Assembly: GCA_018710805.1 (NCBI GenBank)
Contig: DVJG01000028.1
Location: forward strand, 1 to 5,657
DNA from: Candidatus Faecousia faecipullorum
GTDB lineage: Bacteria; Bacillota; Clostridia; Oscillospirales; Oscillospiraceae
Direction of reading: 5' to 3'
Length of the DNA stretch: 5,657 bases
Part shown: piece after piece, positions 4,594-5,657 of the stretch
Layout: the number at the start of each line of letters is the position of its first letter
Position numbering within the stretch: position 1 is the stretch's first letter
Translations under genes and position numbers: made by a program
The notes under the pieces: generated by a model
What the model saw: the letters and a program-made list of their open reading frames with translations, nothing else
What the model was told of the DNA's origin: nothing
Database searches by the model: none

Positions 4594-5657
4594 CAGGCCG
4601 TCCCTACAACCTTATCCAGTAGCCTTGCGGAAGTTCGCTTGGCCTCTCTGGTGGCGTGGGCGTAAATGTTCATCGTGGTACTTACATCAGAATGTCCCAG
4701 CAGCTCCTGCACATCCTTGGGTGCCGCCCCGTGGGAGAGAAGGTTGGTCGTATATGTATGCCTCAACAGATGGAAGTGAAAATCATCCATATCCCCGATC
4801 TTCTTTCGGGAGTATCGGCACACACTGCTGACCGTTGCAGGGGCTTCATAAGCTCCATCGGACCGCAGGCAGACGAAGGAAACCTGGGTGTAACCTTCTG
4901 GTGGTGTCTCTGTCCGGGGCAAGGAATAGACCTCATAGTAGGTGCGGTTCTTTTCCTTGACGATGCGGTAGTAGTTTTGTGAGTACAGCGGTCCATATTT
5001 GATGCTGTTCAGCATTTGCTCCTTTTTGGCTTCCCGCAGGATAGCCGCCAGGGTGTCGCAGAAATCCACAGTACGGATTTTCTTACGCTTTGTGGGGCCG
5101 ATCTGTGTTTTCTTCCTTACGGAGTCATACCGCATACTCCGGCGAATGGTGAGGCATTGTTCCTTCAGGTCGATGTCCTGCCAGGTCAGCCCGCACACCT
5201 CACCGATACGAAGCCCGGCGAAATAGGCGATCTGAATAGGCAGTAACGCGGGATTGTGTTTTTTCTTCAGAAGCTCGTTCAGTGCCAAATACTGCTCATG
5301 GGAGATTGTCGGCGTTTCAGCAGGAAGGTCGCCTGTACCATCTTCAGTGAACAGCTCATATTCATCACCTTTAATCCGCTTCACCACATACTGCATCGGA
5401 TTGAAAGTAATCAGCCGCTTGGGAAAAACCGCAAATCTGAAAGAGTTTTGAAGCACCGCTGAATACTGGCCCAGCGATCCTTTACTCAATGCCTCAACAG
5501 TTTTCCCATCAGGGTCTGTCCCACCGAAGCTCAACAAATCCATATAGCTTTGCAGATGGTCGGAAGTTACCGTCTTGAGCTTGCGTTTTCCAATGGGATG
5601 CTTCTTGATGCGGGAAACAGTGTTGATGTAGGCTGTCACCGTTCCATCACTCAATGA
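4593..5657 (-). CDS. Tyrosine recombinase/integrase of a mobile element, N-terminus cut off by window edge
   Basis: A phage/Tn916-type site-specific integrase acting on element attachment sites. The frame is open to the right edge; the only early start is a TTG at 5654 without visible upstream support, and the N-terminal arm-binding domain expected in this class is absent, so the gene must continue outside. Numbering from that TTG, residues 1-90 form the SAM-like core-binding domain (KLKTVTSDHLQSYMDLL, LGQYSAVLQNSFRFAV). The catalytic domain carries the full set: R149 in AGLRIGEVCGLTW, a lysine region TKRKKIRTV at 188-196, H295 and R298 in HLLRH, H321 in LGHSDVSTTM, and nucleophile Y331 in NIYAHA. 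It therefore appears functional. An insert of roughly 60 residues (about 218-275) separates the lysine strand from the HxxR box, as is common in Tn916 Int relatives. Its composition is less GC-rich than the genes to its left, consistent with acquisition. Confidence 0.93.
   Translation of the reverse strand, partial: SLSDGTVTAYINTVSRIKKHPIGKRKLKTVTSDHLQSYMDLLSFGGTDPDGKTVEALSKGSLGQYSAVLQNSFRFAVFPKRLITFNPMQYVVKRIKGDEYELFTEDGTGDLPAETPTISHEQYLALNELLKKKHNPALLPIQIAYFAGLRIGEVCGLTWQDIDLKEQCLTIRRSMRYDSVRKKTQIGPTKRKKIRTVDFCDTLAAILREAKKEQMLNSIKYGPLYSQNYYRIVKEKNRTYYEVYSLPRTETPPEGYTQVSFVCLRSDGAYEAPATVSSVCRYSRKKIGDMDDFHFHLLRHTYTTNLLSHGAAPKDVQELLGHSDVSTTMNIYAHATREAKRTSARLLDKVVGTA

Noticed and set aside
5652..5654. 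TTG codon as the true integrase start
   Set aside because: The frame stays open to the window edge and the expected N-terminal DNA-binding domain is missing, so the start lies outside the window.

Overview
The window looks like high-GC chromosomal DNA from a Gram-positive anaerobe of the Clostridia, most likely Oscillospiraceae-like. This is inferred from GC-rich codon use, strong AGGAGG-type ribosome binding sites, an RqcH/FbpA-type NFACT protein, an SdpI-family membrane protein and a Tn916-style integrase. No rRNA or other taxonomic marker is present, so the family-level placement is tentative.

Layout, left to right. (1) Positions 1-700, minus strand: the N-terminal 233 codons of a PflX-type (COG1313) radical SAM protein that runs off the left edge. 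(2) Positions 701-807: a compact divergent promoter region. (3) Positions 808-3672, plus strand: a tightly packed four-gene cluster with gaps of 8-13 bp. It encodes an SdpI/YfhL-family membrane protein, a 76-residue protein of unknown function, a GNAT acetyltransferase and the NFACT protein RqcH, a bacterial ribosome quality control factor. (4) Positions 3673-3782: a convergent intergenic region with an unusual double palindrome (3684-3758). Its two arms are inverted copies of each other and each arm is also a hairpin. (5) Positions 3783-4277, minus strand: a complete deoxycytidylate (dCMP) deaminase with its own promoter at 4307-4335. (6) Positions 4316-4592: non-coding DNA with a series of inverted repeats, including a terminator-like hairpin that contains the deaminase -35 box. 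(7) Positions 4593-5657, minus strand: the catalytic part of a tyrosine recombinase that runs off the right edge. Its base composition is visibly less GC-rich than the rest.

The four plus-strand genes probably form one transcription unit from the promoter at 758-786. RqcH would act on stalled 50S subunits; the SdpI-like, GNAT and 76-residue proteins have no established link to that job. The dCMP deaminase supplies dUMP for thymidylate synthesis. The integrase marks one end of an integrated mobile element that extends to the right. The element's left junction should lie between about 4354 and 4592, just upstream of the deaminase promoter.

I found no CRISPR array, tRNA, rRNA or defence cassette, and no clearly new multi-gene system. 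The most unusual items are the double palindrome with compensatory changes, the promoter embedded in a terminator hairpin, the Asp-to-Glu change at RqcH position 97, and the palindrome-rich integrase-proximal end.
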